Source: Limimonas halophila
Lineage (GTDB): Bacteria > Pseudomonadota > Alphaproteobacteria > Kiloniellales > Rhodovibrionaceae
Direction: 5' to 3'
NCBI RefSeq assembly: GCF_900100655.1
Contig: NZ_FNCE01000006.1
Coordinates: 124,001 to 188,000, forward strand
Length of the DNA: 64,000 bases
The notes below the pieces were generated by a model. It saw only the letters and a program-made list of their open reading frames with translations, had not been told where the DNA came from and searched no databases. A program made the position numbers and the translations under genes. Below, piece by piece: positions 27,301 through 35,708 of this stretch (within the stretch, counting starts at the first letter, position 1; every line of letters starts with the position of its first letter).

Positions 27301-28320
27301 ATGTCCGTGCGGGTCGCGGCCGCCCTCGCGCTCGCCCTTGCCTTGCTGACCGGCGCGGCCTGTGCGCCGCGCGTGGCGGTCCCCGACAACGCTGTGCGCG
27401 GCGAACCCGTGATCACCGAAAACACGCTGCGCATGCCGGACGGGGCGCGGCTGCCGCTGTACCGCTGGCTGCCGCGTGACGGCGAACCGCGGGCCGTGAT
27501 CCTGGGCGTGCACGGCTTCGGCGACACCGGCATGGCCTTCGACATCCCGGCGTCCTGGTTCGCCGCCAACGGCTTCGCCGTGTACGCGTACGATCAGCGC
27601 GGCTTCGGCGCCAACCCGAACGCCGGCATCTGGCCGGGGACGGACACGCTCGTCGGCGACCTCGACACGGCCGTGCGGCTGATCGACGACCGCCATCCCG
27701 AGACGCCGGTGTACGTGCTGGGCGCGTCCATGGGCGGCGCCGTGGTGCTGACGGCGGCAGCGCAGAACGAGCTGCCCGCGGTCGACGGCGCGATCCTGGC
27801 GGCCCCGGCCGTGTGGGCGCGCAGCACGATGCCCTTCTACCAACGCTGGGCGCTGTGGCTGGGCGCGCGCTTGGTGCCCTGGCTGAAGGTCTCGGGAACG
27901 GATCTGGGCATCCGCGCCAGCGACAACGACGCGGCGCTGTACGCGCTCGGCCGCGACCCGCACGTGATCGTGGAAACGCGCGTGGACGCGCTGCACGGCC
28001 TGACCAACCTGATGGACGCAGCGCTTGCCGCCGGGGACGACGCGCCCACGCCGCTGTTGAGCGTCTACGGCGTCAACGACGCCATCGTGCCGGCGCAGCC
28101 CATGCTGAAGCTCTGGCACAAGCTGCCCGAGCATGGCGCCACGCCGGCGCTCTACCGGGACGGCTGGCACATGCTCCTGCGCGACGTGCACGCCCACCGC
28201 GTCTGGCACGACATCGAGGCCTGGATCGCCGCCGGCGGCGCCAACCCCCTGCCGTCCGACGCCGACGACGCGGCCCGGCGGGCCATCGAGGCCGGCCGTA
28301 TCCCGGCCGCCGAAGAATGA
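27301..28320 (+). CDS. Alpha/beta hydrolase, lysophospholipase-like, exported
   Basis: Serine hydrolase of the Hydrolase_4/monoacylglycerol-lipase type, 339 aa from ATG 27301. A hydrophobic leader (VAAALALALALLTGAAC, residues 4-20) ends in a Cys that could be lipidated, but glycine at -3 is unusual for a lipobox. The oxyanion segment VHGFGDTG (near 65) and nucleophile elbow GASMGG (Ser143) are clear. A late Asp (NDAIVP) and His (DGWHMLLRD) complete the likely triad. It starts two bases after the ABC ATPase stop, so the pair is an operon. Membrane-lipid turnover is a reasonable guess. Confidence 0.8.
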   Translation: MSVRVAAALALALALLTGAACAPRVAVPDNAVRGEPVITENTLRMPDGARLPLYRWLPRDGEPRAVILGVHGFGDTGMAFDIPASWFAANGFAVYAYDQRGFGANPNAGIWPGTDTLVGDLDTAVRLIDDRHPETPVYVLGASMGGAVVLTAAAQNELPAVDGAILAAPAVWARSTMPFYQRWALWLGARLVPWLKVSGTDLGIRASDNDAALYALGRDPHVIVETRVDALHGLTNLMDAALAAGDDAPTPLLSVYGVNDAIVPAQPMLKLWHKLPEHGATPALYRDGWHMLLRDVHAHRVWHDIEAWIAAGGANPLPSDADDAARRAIEAGRIPAAEE

Positions 28321-28402
28321 CGGACCCAAAAACGGATCAGCCCCACCCGCCTCGAGCGCGGATGGGGCCACCCCGTCGTGCCGGGGGATCGGCGTGGCGG
28401 TT

Positions 28403-29611
28403 TTACTCCGCCGCGTCGGCGTGAGGCGTCAGGTGGTGGGCCGCGTGCTCGAAGCCGGCGAGGACGGTTTCGAGCTGCTCGCGCGTGTGCTCGGCGCACA
28501 CCGAGCAGCGCAGCAGGCAGGTGTCGCGCGGCGTCGCCGGCGGCAGCGCCAGGTTCACGTAGACGCCGTTTTCCAGCAGCGTCTGCCACACGCGCAAGCC
28601 GGTCTGCATCTCGGGCATCATCACGCCGATCACCGGCGTCTTGTCCGGCCCGACGTCGAAGCCCAGGCGCACCAGGCCGTCGTAGACGATGTCGGTGTTC
28701 GCCCACAACTTCTCCCGCTGGGCGGGATCCCGTTCAATGCGCCCCAGGGTCGTGCTGGCGGCGGCCACCACCGCCGGCGGCAGCGAGGCGGTGAAGAGGT
28801 AGGACCGCGCGGAGACGCGGATGGCTTCCAGCTCCGGATGGTTGGAGACGCAGAAGCCGCCGATGGTGCCGACGCTCTTGGAGAAGGTGCCGATGATGAA
28901 GTCGACCTCCTTCTCCAGGCCCAGCTCGTGCGTCAGCCCCTCCCCGTTGGGGCCGAAGACGCCCAGCGAATGCGCCTCGTCGACGACGATGTAGGCGTTG
29001 TGCGCCTTCGCGACCTCGACCAGTTCGGCAAGCGGCGCGCGGTCGCCGCGCATGGAATAGATACCCTCGACGACGACCAGCTTGTTGCTGCCCTCGCCCA
29101 GCCGGCGCAGGCGCCGGTCCAGGTCGCGCGGGTCGTTGTGCTTGAAGCGCATGACCGTGGCGTCGCCGAGCTTGCAGCCGTCGTAGATGCTGGCGTGGCT
29201 GTCGGCGTCGATCAGGATGGTGTCGTCGCGCCCGGCCACCGCCGAGAGGAAGCCCACGTTCGCCTGATAGCCCGTGGTGAAGAGGATGGCGTGGCTGTAG
29301 CCATAGAAGGCGGCCAGCTGACGCTCCAGGTCCTGGTGGCTGGCGTAGCTGCCGTTGGCCACGCGCGAGCCCGTGGTGCCCGTGCCCGCCTCCTGGACCG
29401 CGCGGCTCGCGGCCTCGAGCGCGTCGGAATCGAAGGTCAGGCCCAGATAGTTGTTCGAGCCCAGAAGGACGCAGCGCCGGCCACCCACCTGGGCCTCGGT
29501 GGGCGAAAAGATGCGCTCCACACGCACCGAAAGCGGATCCGTGCCCGCGGCGGCCACGAGGTCGGCGTACTGGCGCTCCAGCGGGCGGAACTTGTCGAAA
29601 AGGTCGGTCAT
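28403..29611 (-). CDS. spt: Serine palmitoyltransferase
   Basis: PLP enzyme of the alpha-oxoamine synthase family that condenses serine with an acyl thioester to 3-ketosphinganine, 402 aa from ATG 29611. Key sites: VVDEAHSLGVFG (209-220) and PLP lysine K245 in GTFSKSVGTIGGF. The substrate loop GSNNYLGL is at 51-58 and the GTGTTGSRVANG stretch follows. KBL and BioF share the fold; the immediate neighbours (a dedicated ACP, a reductase and an acyl-AMP ligase) match the Caulobacter sphingolipid cluster and decide for Spt. Seven bases separate it from the acp gene. Confidence 0.88.
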   Translation of the reverse strand: MTDLFDKFRPLERQYADLVAAAGTDPLSVRVERIFSPTEAQVGGRRCVLLGSNNYLGLTFDSDALEAASRAVQEAGTGTTGSRVANGSYASHQDLERQLAAFYGYSHAILFTTGYQANVGFLSAVAGRDDTILIDADSHASIYDGCKLGDATVMRFKHNDPRDLDRRLRRLGEGSNKLVVVEGIYSMRGDRAPLAELVEVAKAHNAYIVVDEAHSLGVFGPNGEGLTHELGLEKEVDFIIGTFSKSVGTIGGFCVSNHPELEAIRVSARSYLFTASLPPAVVAAASTTLGRIERDPAQREKLWANTDIVYDGLVRLGFDVGPDKTPVIGVMMPEMQTGLRVWQTLLENGVYVNLALPPATPRDTCLLRCSVCAEHTREQLETVLAGFEHAAHHLTPHADAAE

Positions 29612-29618
29612 GGCGCGC

Positions 29619-29894
29619 TCACTCCCCGGCAGCGATGCGTTGAACGAGGCGGGCGAGTTCGCCCACGGTGCGCACATCGCCGAGCGCGTTCAACGGGATC
29701 GAGATATCGTACGTCTCTTCCAGCTCGAACATCAAATCCATGACGGCCACGGAATCGATGTTCAGCTCGGTCGTCATATCGGTCTCTTCGCCGATCTGCG
29801 CCTCGGTGGTGTTCACTTTGGCGAGTTCCGCGCACACGACCTCGACGACCTCGTGGTATGCCGGCCCCGCTCCGGCATTGGCCGTCTGTGACAT
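29619..29894 (-). CDS. Acyl carrier protein of sphingolipid synthesis
   Basis: A 91-aa ACP. The phosphopantetheine site is S48 in ELNIDSVAVMDL, followed by the usual acidic helix II (ELEETYDI). It diverges from housekeeping AcpP (Asp-Ser-Val rather than Asp-Ser-Leu) and has an N-terminal extension of about ten residues. It precedes spt by seven bases. In Caulobacter an ACP in the same place (AcpR) delivers the acyl chain to Spt; the same role is inferred here. Confidence 0.88.
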   Translation of the reverse strand: MSQTANAGAGPAYHEVVEVVCAELAKVNTTEAQIGEETDMTTELNIDSVAVMDLMFELEETYDISIPLNALGDVRTVGELARLVQRIAAGE

Positions 29895-30084
29895 GCCGAC
29901 TGCCCTCCCTTCACTCCGTCCCGGTGCGTCCGCGCGCGTCCCATGCGCGGCGAACCGCCACGGCCCGCGCTAACTCCCCCGGGCGGGCGTGGCCCTCTGA
30001 GTCGCGCATCATGCCGCAGCATTGTCCAGATGTCGCCACCCACACGGGCTGCGCGTGCCGGTGCACAGCCCACGCGGGGCGGCG

Positions 30085-31011
30085 TTAGAGCCACCCCTTG
30101 GCCCGGTACCACGCCAGCGTTTCGCGCAGCCCCTCGCCCAGGGGCACACGCGGCCGCCAGCCCGTGCGGCCGCGGAAACGGTCGTCATGGCAGACCCAGT
30201 CATCGTGGCGCAGCTCGCGCAGCTTATCCGGCGAGAGGAAAGCCACCCGGCCGAGCAGCCGCGCGCCGCCGTGAACCACGTAGGTCAGCGCCTTCAGCGC
30301 CGCCGCGGGCGGGCGAATGTACCACGGATGGACCGTGAGCTCCCGCGCCGCCGCATCGATGATGGTGCGCCACGCATAGCCGCCGCGCCGGCCGTCGCCC
30401 AGCTCGTAGACCGCGCCCACGGGCTCGGGCCCGGTCAGCCACGCTTCCATCGCCCCGACCAGGTCGTCGACGTGGATCAGCGAGACGCGCGCGCGATCGC
30501 CCGCCGGCAGCAGGCCGATGCCGTGCTTCACCAAGCGCGCAAACACCAGCACCTGCTGGTCGCCGGGCCCGTAGACGGCCGGCGGGCGCAGCGCGTCCCA
30601 CGCCAGGCCGTCGATGGCGGCCAGCGCGTCCTCGCCCGCCCGCTTGCTCGCCGCGTAGGCGGACAGCTCCGGCTGGCGCGCCGCCAGGCTGGAGACGAAG
30701 AGAAACCGCTGCACGCCCGCGTGCGCGGCGGCTTCGCCCAGCCGGCGCGTCCCCTCGGCGTTGACGCGGTGGAAGGTGGCATCGTCGGCGGCGGCGACAA
30801 CCCCGCCGCAGTGGATCACGGCGTCGGCACCGGCCACGAAGCACGCGAGCGCATCGTCGTCGTGGAGGCCGCCGTCGACGACGTCGGCGTCCGCCGGCAC
30901 CGGCACGGCCGAGCGGTGGCGCAGCACGGTCAGCGCGTGGCCGGCTTCGTGCAGCCGCTCCAGCAGGCGTGCGCCGACGAAGCCGGACGCACCCGTCACA
31001 GCGACCCGCAT
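30085..31011 (-). CDS. cerR: NAD-dependent epimerase/dehydratase, ceramide reductase type (CerR)
   Basis: Short-chain dehydrogenase of the extended family, 308 aa. The Rossmann motif is TGASGFVGA (6-14); the catalytic pair Y119 and K123 lies in SAYAASKRAG, with serines at 107-108. The context (Spt, ACP, acyl-AMP ligase) matches the Caulobacter cluster, where CerR reduces the keto group of the sphingoid base or oxidised ceramide. The symbol rests on synteny and family; no substrate residue can be read directly. It ends 190 bp before acp and starts eight bases after the ligase stop. Confidence 0.75.
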   Translation of the reverse strand: MRVAVTGASGFVGARLLERLHEAGHALTVLRHRSAVPVPADADVVDGGLHDDDALACFVAGADAVIHCGGVVAAADDATFHRVNAEGTRRLGEAAAHAGVQRFLFVSSLAARQPELSAYAASKRAGEDALAAIDGLAWDALRPPAVYGPGDQQVLVFARLVKHGIGLLPAGDRARVSLIHVDDLVGAMEAWLTGPEPVGAVYELGDGRRGGYAWRTIIDAAARELTVHPWYIRPPAAALKALTYVVHGGARLLGRVAFLSPDKLRELRHDDWVCHDDRFRGRTGWRPRVPLGEGLRETLAWYRAKGWL

Positions 31012-31019
31012 GAGGGAGC

Positions 31020-33029
31020 TTACTCCGTGGCCGTGCGCGGCCGGTCCGCCGCCGACGCGGCCACGTGCGGCGCCGCCATGTCCGCCATCACGTCAGCGAT
31101 CCGCCCCTCCAGATAGCCCTGCCGGGCCTTCGCGCGCGACAGCTTGCCGGAGGTCGTGAACGGCAGGCTGCGCGGCGGCACCATCACCACGCGGCAATCG
31201 ATGCCGGTGTTGCGGAACACCTCGGCGTGCACGCGCGTGCGCATGCGCTCCACGGCCGCCTGCTCCTGGGTGCGGCACTGGACCAGCAGCACGGCGACCT
31301 CGCGGCCGCCGTCGTCGGTGACGGCGAAGGCGGCGGAATCGCGGCTGCGCAGCTCATCCAGCGCGGCCTCGGCGTGCCACTCCAGGTCCTGCGGCCAGAT
31401 GTTGCGGCCGTTGACGATGATGAGGTCCTTGCGGCGGCCGGTGATCACCAGCTTGCCGTCGACCATGTAGCCCATGTCGCCGGTGTCGAGCCAGCCGTCC
31501 TCCATCGCCCGGGACGTGGCCTCGGGGTTGTGGTCGTAGCCGTCCATGAGGCTCGGGCCCTTGATGAGGACGCGGCCGATGTGCCGCTCCGCCAGGTCCG
31601 CGCCCTCGTCGTCACGGATGGCGACCTCGAAGCCCTGCATGGGCACGCCGCACATCGCGAACAGCCGGCCGCCGTGGTCGTCGGTGTGGCCCTGTGCGCT
31701 CTGCGCCGTCGCGCCGGCGTGGCCGTTCGCCCCGTGACCGTTCGCGCCCTGGCCGTTCACGCCAGCCTTGGCGGCATGGCCGTTGCCGTTGATCTTGGTC
31801 GCATGCGCGTCGACGGTGCCCTGCGCCTCGCCCTCGTGCGCCTTGCCGTTGGTGCGCACGGGCCAGGCAACGTTCTTGGCGACCAGCGCCTCCTTGTCCA
31901 CGAGGTCGACGCTGACGCCCGTGTTCAGCGGCGCGAAGCTGACCGCCAGCGTGGCCTCGGCCAGGCCGTAGCTCGGCACGAAGGCCTCCGGGCGGAAGCC
32001 GTGGCGGGCGAAGGTGCGGGCGAACTCGTCCAGTGGCTCGGGGCGCACCATCTCGCCGCCGATGCCCGCGACGCGCCAGCACGACAGGTCCAGGTCCAGG
32101 TCCGCCTTCTTGGCGGCGCGGCGCACGCACAACTCGTAGCCGAAGGTGGGGCTGAAGGCGAGCGTGCAGCGGTTGTCCGAAATCAGCTGCAGCCACTGCA
32201 ACGGCCGGCGGGCGAAGCCGTCCGTGTGCATGTAGTCCACGGAAATCTGGCAGGTCAGCGGGATCAGCAGGAAGCCGATCAGCCCCATGTCGTGGTAGAA
32301 CGGGAGCCAGGAGGCGGCGCGCTCCACCTCGCTCATCTGCAGGCCGTCGCGCGCGACCGAGGCCGCGTTGCTCATCAACGCGCGCTGGCCGATGCGGATG
32401 CCGAGCGGGTAGCGCGTGCTGCCCGAGGAATACTGAACGTGGCTGATCTCGTCCCCGGCCAACGGGCTCAGCGGGCCGTCCGCGGGCGCCTGCTCGCCCA
32501 GGTCGGACACCGTCATCACCCGCGCCAGCCCGAGCGGCGCGGCGGCGTTGTGGACGGGCTCCAGCAGGCCCTCGCGCGTCAGCGCCACCTTGGCGCGGCA
32601 GTTCTGGAGGACGCGCTGAAGCTGCGCCTCGTAGCCCTCGCGCCCGCCCAGCGCCGTGGGCACGGGCAGCGGGACCGCGACGAGCCCGGCGTACTGGCAG
32701 GCGAAGAAGCCCCGGACGAAGTCGGGGTGCATGTCGGCCACCACGCCCACGCGATCCCCGCGTTCCAGGCCCAGGGCCATCAGCCGACGCCCGAGCGCGA
32801 TCGCATCCTCGCGCAGCCGGGCGTAGGTCAGGGTCTCCTCGAGCTGGCCGCGCGAACTGTAGAAGTTCAGCCCCGACCGCCCCGTCGCCGCGTAGTCCAG
32901 CGCGGCGGTCAGGCTGTCGAAGTCCGCACGCCGGAACGGCACGTCCGGATCGGTGTTGGGCGTCGGGCCGCGGCCGCGCCGCGCCGAATCGCCGGGTGCG
33001 TCCACCTGCGCCTCCCGCTGTGCCCGCAT
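31020..33029 (-). CDS. Fatty acyl-AMP ligase / acyl-ACP synthetase of sphingolipid synthesis
   Basis: ANL-superfamily ligase that activates a fatty acid with ATP and should load it onto the neighbouring ACP, 669 aa from ATG 33029 (the open frame to 33389 has no ribosome-binding site). Core motifs: YSSGSTRYP (200-208), SYGLAEATLAVSF, GWLDTGDMGYM, and GRRKDLIIVNGRNIWP. Its closest architecture is the FAAL group (PFRRADFDSL start). Between residues about 392 and 452 there is a low-complexity insertion rich in Asn, Gly and His (repeated NGHGANGH). In Caulobacter the equivalent gene is AasR. Synteny with cerR, acp and spt supports the role. Confidence 0.82.
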   Translation of the reverse strand: MRAQREAQVDAPGDSARRGRGPTPNTDPDVPFRRADFDSLTAALDYAATGRSGLNFYSSRGQLEETLTYARLREDAIALGRRLMALGLERGDRVGVVADMHPDFVRGFFACQYAGLVAVPLPVPTALGGREGYEAQLQRVLQNCRAKVALTREGLLEPVHNAAAPLGLARVMTVSDLGEQAPADGPLSPLAGDEISHVQYSSGSTRYPLGIRIGQRALMSNAASVARDGLQMSEVERAASWLPFYHDMGLIGFLLIPLTCQISVDYMHTDGFARRPLQWLQLISDNRCTLAFSPTFGYELCVRRAAKKADLDLDLSCWRVAGIGGEMVRPEPLDEFARTFARHGFRPEAFVPSYGLAEATLAVSFAPLNTGVSVDLVDKEALVAKNVAWPVRTNGKAHEGEAQGTVDAHATKINGNGHAAKAGVNGQGANGHGANGHAGATAQSAQGHTDDHGGRLFAMCGVPMQGFEVAIRDDEGADLAERHIGRVLIKGPSLMDGYDHNPEATSRAMEDGWLDTGDMGYMVDGKLVITGRRKDLIIVNGRNIWPQDLEWHAEAALDELRSRDSAAFAVTDDGGREVAVLLVQCRTQEQAAVERMRTRVHAEVFRNTGIDCRVVMVPPRSLPFTTSGKLSRAKARQGYLEGRIADVMADMAAPHVAASAADRPRTATE

Positions 33030-33458
33030 GATTGAATCGCGAATGTTCGGTTCGTGCTCCGCCCTGTCGTGGTGCATACGGGCCTGGCCCTGTCGTTTTA
33101 TGCCCACAGACCGTGCCGCCGATGCAGCCTGGCCCGTTTCCGGCGCATCTGCACACGAAGCGGCGTTGCGCCCACCACCGGGCCGACCGCGTCGGGCGCG
33201 GAAGCATACGCCCAAGACACCGGCCTGCCGACCCCCCTGGTGGCACGATGCCCTTCGCGTAACAGAGTTTCGCAAAACCTTAAAGGGCCGATCTCCCTCG
33301 ATATGCGTACACACGATGGCCGACCGCCGCGGTGGACGACCGTGCGGCGGACGGGTGAGAATATCGGAAGCGGGGCGGGGTGCGTCCAATCGCGAGTGCG
33401 TGAACGCCCGTGCAGTTGGACCCGTCGCCCACCTGCCGAAGCGGCGGAAACCTCCGGT
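33030..33458. other. Non-coding gap upstream of the sphingolipid cluster
   Basis: About 430 bp with no supported gene; open frames here are shadows without ribosome-binding sites. The more AT-rich stretch near 33,255-33,300 (CGTAACAGAGTTTCGC, then AAAACCTTAAAGG) is the likeliest promoter zone for the minus-strand sphingolipid operon. Nothing else recognisable. Confidence 0.4.
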
Positions 33459-33605
33459 TCAGCCGATCAACAGGCTGTACAGGAAGCCGCCGAAAACCAG
33501 GGTGACGATGCCGCCCAGCGCGATGAAGACGAGATAGACCAGGAGGTACAGAAGGCTGGAGATGCCCTGTTCGGCCCAGTCCAGCATTTTCAGGCGGTCC
33601 ATCAT
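33459..33605 (-). CDS. Small membrane protein (48 aa)
   Basis: A short gene read directly from the sequence: MMDRLKMLDWAEQGISSLLY, followed by a hydrophobic run to the C-terminus (LLVYLVFIALGGIVTLVFGG, then FLYSLLIG). ATG 33605 is followed by a second ATG at 33602; GGAGAGG lies upstream at good spacing. One or two membrane helices fill most of the protein. It is upstream of the sphingolipid operon on the same strand and divergent from another small membrane ORF. No family recognised. Confidence 0.6.
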   Translation of the reverse strand: MMDRLKMLDWAEQGISSLLYLLVYLVFIALGGIVTLVFGGFLYSLLIG

Positions 33606-33676
33606 GGCTTACCACCTCTCCCCGTTGCGCGGCCCACACCCTGCCTGCTTCCGGCTCTCAGTGCTATGACAGTGCA

Positions 33677-33880
33677 ATGACACATCGCCTCCTTCGCGCC
33701 GCTCTCGTGCTGCTGATCCTCGCCGCGCTCGTGGTGGCGGCGGGCTGGACCGTCGCGACCGTGCCGGTCGTGCGCGATCACCTGGCCGAGGGGTTCAACG
33801 CAGCCGGCGAAGCCTACATCCGCTTCGTCTTCCGGCTGTATCAGCTCGTCTCCGGCCGCGGCGACGGCCCCGAGGGTTAA
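33677..33880 (+). CDS. Small hypothetical protein with N-terminal membrane helix
   Basis: A 67-aa ORF with a clear helix (LLRAALVLLILAALVVAAGW) and a soluble tail. It is divergent from the 48-aa membrane protein and its last four bases overlap the end of the polyamine permease gene on the other strand. The hydrophobic N-terminus and good start favour a real gene, but conservation cannot be judged here. Confidence 0.5.
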   Translation: MTHRLLRAALVLLILAALVVAAGWTVATVPVVRDHLAEGFNAAGEAYIRFVFRLYQLVSGRGDGPEG

Positions 33881-34716
33881 CCGCCACCCCGCAGCGCCCG
33901 CTGGACCTCGGCGTTGCGCCGGCGCTCCTGGCGCGCCATCAGAATGCCCGTGATCATCACCGCGATGGTCACGAGGGCGACGATGATCGTCGCCAGCGCG
34001 TTGATCATGGGGCTCACGCCCATGCGCACCTTGGAGAACACCACGATCGGCAGGGTCGAGGCGCCCGGCCCCGAGACGAACGAGGCGATCACCAGATCGT
34101 CCAGCGACAGCGTGAACGACAGCAGCCACCCCGCGATCAGCGCCGGCGCGATGATGGGCAGCGTCACCGTGACAAAGACCTTGCCCGGCGGCGCGCCCAG
34201 GTCCTGCGCCGCCTCCTCCACCGAGCGGTCCATGCTCGACAGACGCGACTGCACCACCACCGCCACATAGGCCAGGCAGAAGGTGGCGTGGGCAATCACA
34301 ATCGTGTTCACGCCGCGGCTTGCCGGAATGCCGATGGCTTGCGCCGCGCTGACGAAGAGCAGCAACATGGACAGCCCGATGACAATGTCCGGCATCACCA
34401 GCGGCCCCGTGATGAGGGCGGTGAACAGCGTGCGCCCCTTGAAGCGGCCGTAGCGCGCCAGCGCCATCCCCGCCAGCGTGCCCAGCACCACCGCGATGCA
34501 GGCGGTGATCACCGCCACCTGAAGGCTGGTGTAGGCCGCCGACAGGATCTGGTCGTCCTGGAGCAGGCGCGCATACCACTTGGTGGAGAAGCCGGTCCAC
34601 ACCGTCACCAGGTCGGAGGCGTTGAAGGAGTACACGATGAGGAAGACGATCGGCCCGTAGAGGAAGGCGAAGCCGAACGCCAGCCAGGTGATCAGCAGGG
34701 GCGAGCGCTTGCGCAT
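33877..34716 (-). CDS. potI: Polyamine ABC transporter permease PotI
   Basis: Second permease of a spermidine/putrescine importer, 279 aa, six membrane helices. The start KRSPLLITWLAFGFAFLYGPIV and the motif YSFNASDLVTVWTGFSTKWY are typical of PotC/PotI. The EAA loop is EEAAQDLGAPPGKVFVTVTLP near 165-185. Four-gene order (binding protein, ATPase, PotH, PotI) matches E. coli potFGHI. It ends in a basic tail. 19 bp separate it from potH. Confidence 0.88.
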   Translation of the reverse strand: MRKRSPLLITWLAFGFAFLYGPIVFLIVYSFNASDLVTVWTGFSTKWYARLLQDDQILSAAYTSLQVAVITACIAVVLGTLAGMALARYGRFKGRTLFTALITGPLVMPDIVIGLSMLLLFVSAAQAIGIPASRGVNTIVIAHATFCLAYVAVVVQSRLSSMDRSVEEAAQDLGAPPGKVFVTVTLPIIAPALIAGWLLSFTLSLDDLVIASFVSGPGASTLPIVVFSKVRMGVSPMINALATIIVALVTIAVMITGILMARQERRRNAEVQRALRGGG

Positions 34717-34735
34717 CAGGTTACCGCGTCCCCTG

Positions 34736-35695
34736 TCACGACACCGCTTCCGAGACGCGCAGCTGCTGGCGCTGGAAAAGCACGATCGGCACCACCAGCA
34801 CCACGATGAGCACGATCGCCACCGCCGAGGCCACCGGCCAGTCGCGGTTGGAGAAGAACTCGTCCCAGAGCACGTGGCCGATCATCAGCGTCTCCGGCCC
34901 GCCCAGCAGCGCCGGGATGACGAACTCGCCCACCGCCGGGATGAAGACCAGCAGCGAGCCCGCCAGGATGCCGGGCAGGGAGAGCGGCAGCGTCACGGTG
35001 ACAAAGGCCTTCCACGGACGCGCGCCCAGGTCCGTCGCAGCCTCCAGAAGCTCGCGGTTGAGCTTCTCCAGCGTGGCGTAGAGCGGCAGGATCATGAACG
35101 GCAGGTAGCTGTAGACGATGCCGATGTAGACGGCCGTGTTCGAGTGCAGGATGCTCAGCGGCTGGTCGATGATGCCCGTCGCCAGCAGCGCCGCGTTGAG
35201 CAGCCCCTTGTTCTTCAGGATGCCGATCCAGGCGTAGACGCGCAGCAGAAACGACGTCCAGAACGGCAGCACCACCATCAGCAGCAGCAGGGTGCGCGCC
35301 GTCGGGCGGGCGCGCGCGATGCCGTAGGCCATGGGGTAGCCGATGATCAGGCACCCGGCCGTGGACAGCAGCGCGATCTTCACCGAGCTAAGGTAGGCGA
35401 TCCAGTACAGCGGATCCTGGAACAGCCACGCGTAATTGGTCAGGTACGCTTGGATCTCGGGCAGCAGCCCCTCGCCCCAGACGAAGAAGTCGGTGTAGGG
35501 CGGCTGGGCGATCACCATCTTCGAGAAGCTGATCTTCAGCACCACGACGAAGGGCACCAGGAAGAACAGCAGCAGCCACAGATAGGGCGCGGCGATCGCC
35601 AGGGTGCGCCCGGACGGCAGCCGGCGGCGCAGCGGCGCCAGGCGCTGCGCGATCCGAGCCGGAGCGTCGGTTCGTCCGGGCGTCAGCGCCGTCAT
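34736..35695 (-). CDS. potH: Polyamine ABC transporter permease PotH
   Basis: First permease of the polyamine importer, 319 aa. An N-terminal basic segment precedes about six membrane helices; LLLFFLVPFVVVLKISFSK and PPYTDFF are family hallmarks. The EAA loop reads EAATDLGARPWKAFVTVTLP near 225-245. It interacts with PotG (ATPase) and PotI. 13 bp from potG. The specific polyamine cannot be told from sequence. Confidence 0.88.
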   Translation of the reverse strand: MTALTPGRTDAPARIAQRLAPLRRRLPSGRTLAIAAPYLWLLLFFLVPFVVVLKISFSKMVIAQPPYTDFFVWGEGLLPEIQAYLTNYAWLFQDPLYWIAYLSSVKIALLSTAGCLIIGYPMAYGIARARPTARTLLLLMVVLPFWTSFLLRVYAWIGILKNKGLLNAALLATGIIDQPLSILHSNTAVYIGIVYSYLPFMILPLYATLEKLNRELLEAATDLGARPWKAFVTVTLPLSLPGILAGSLLVFIPAVGEFVIPALLGGPETLMIGHVLWDEFFSNRDWPVASAVAIVLIVVLVVPIVLFQRQQLRVSEAVS

Positions 35696-35708
35696 GCCGT
35701 CGGCCCCC

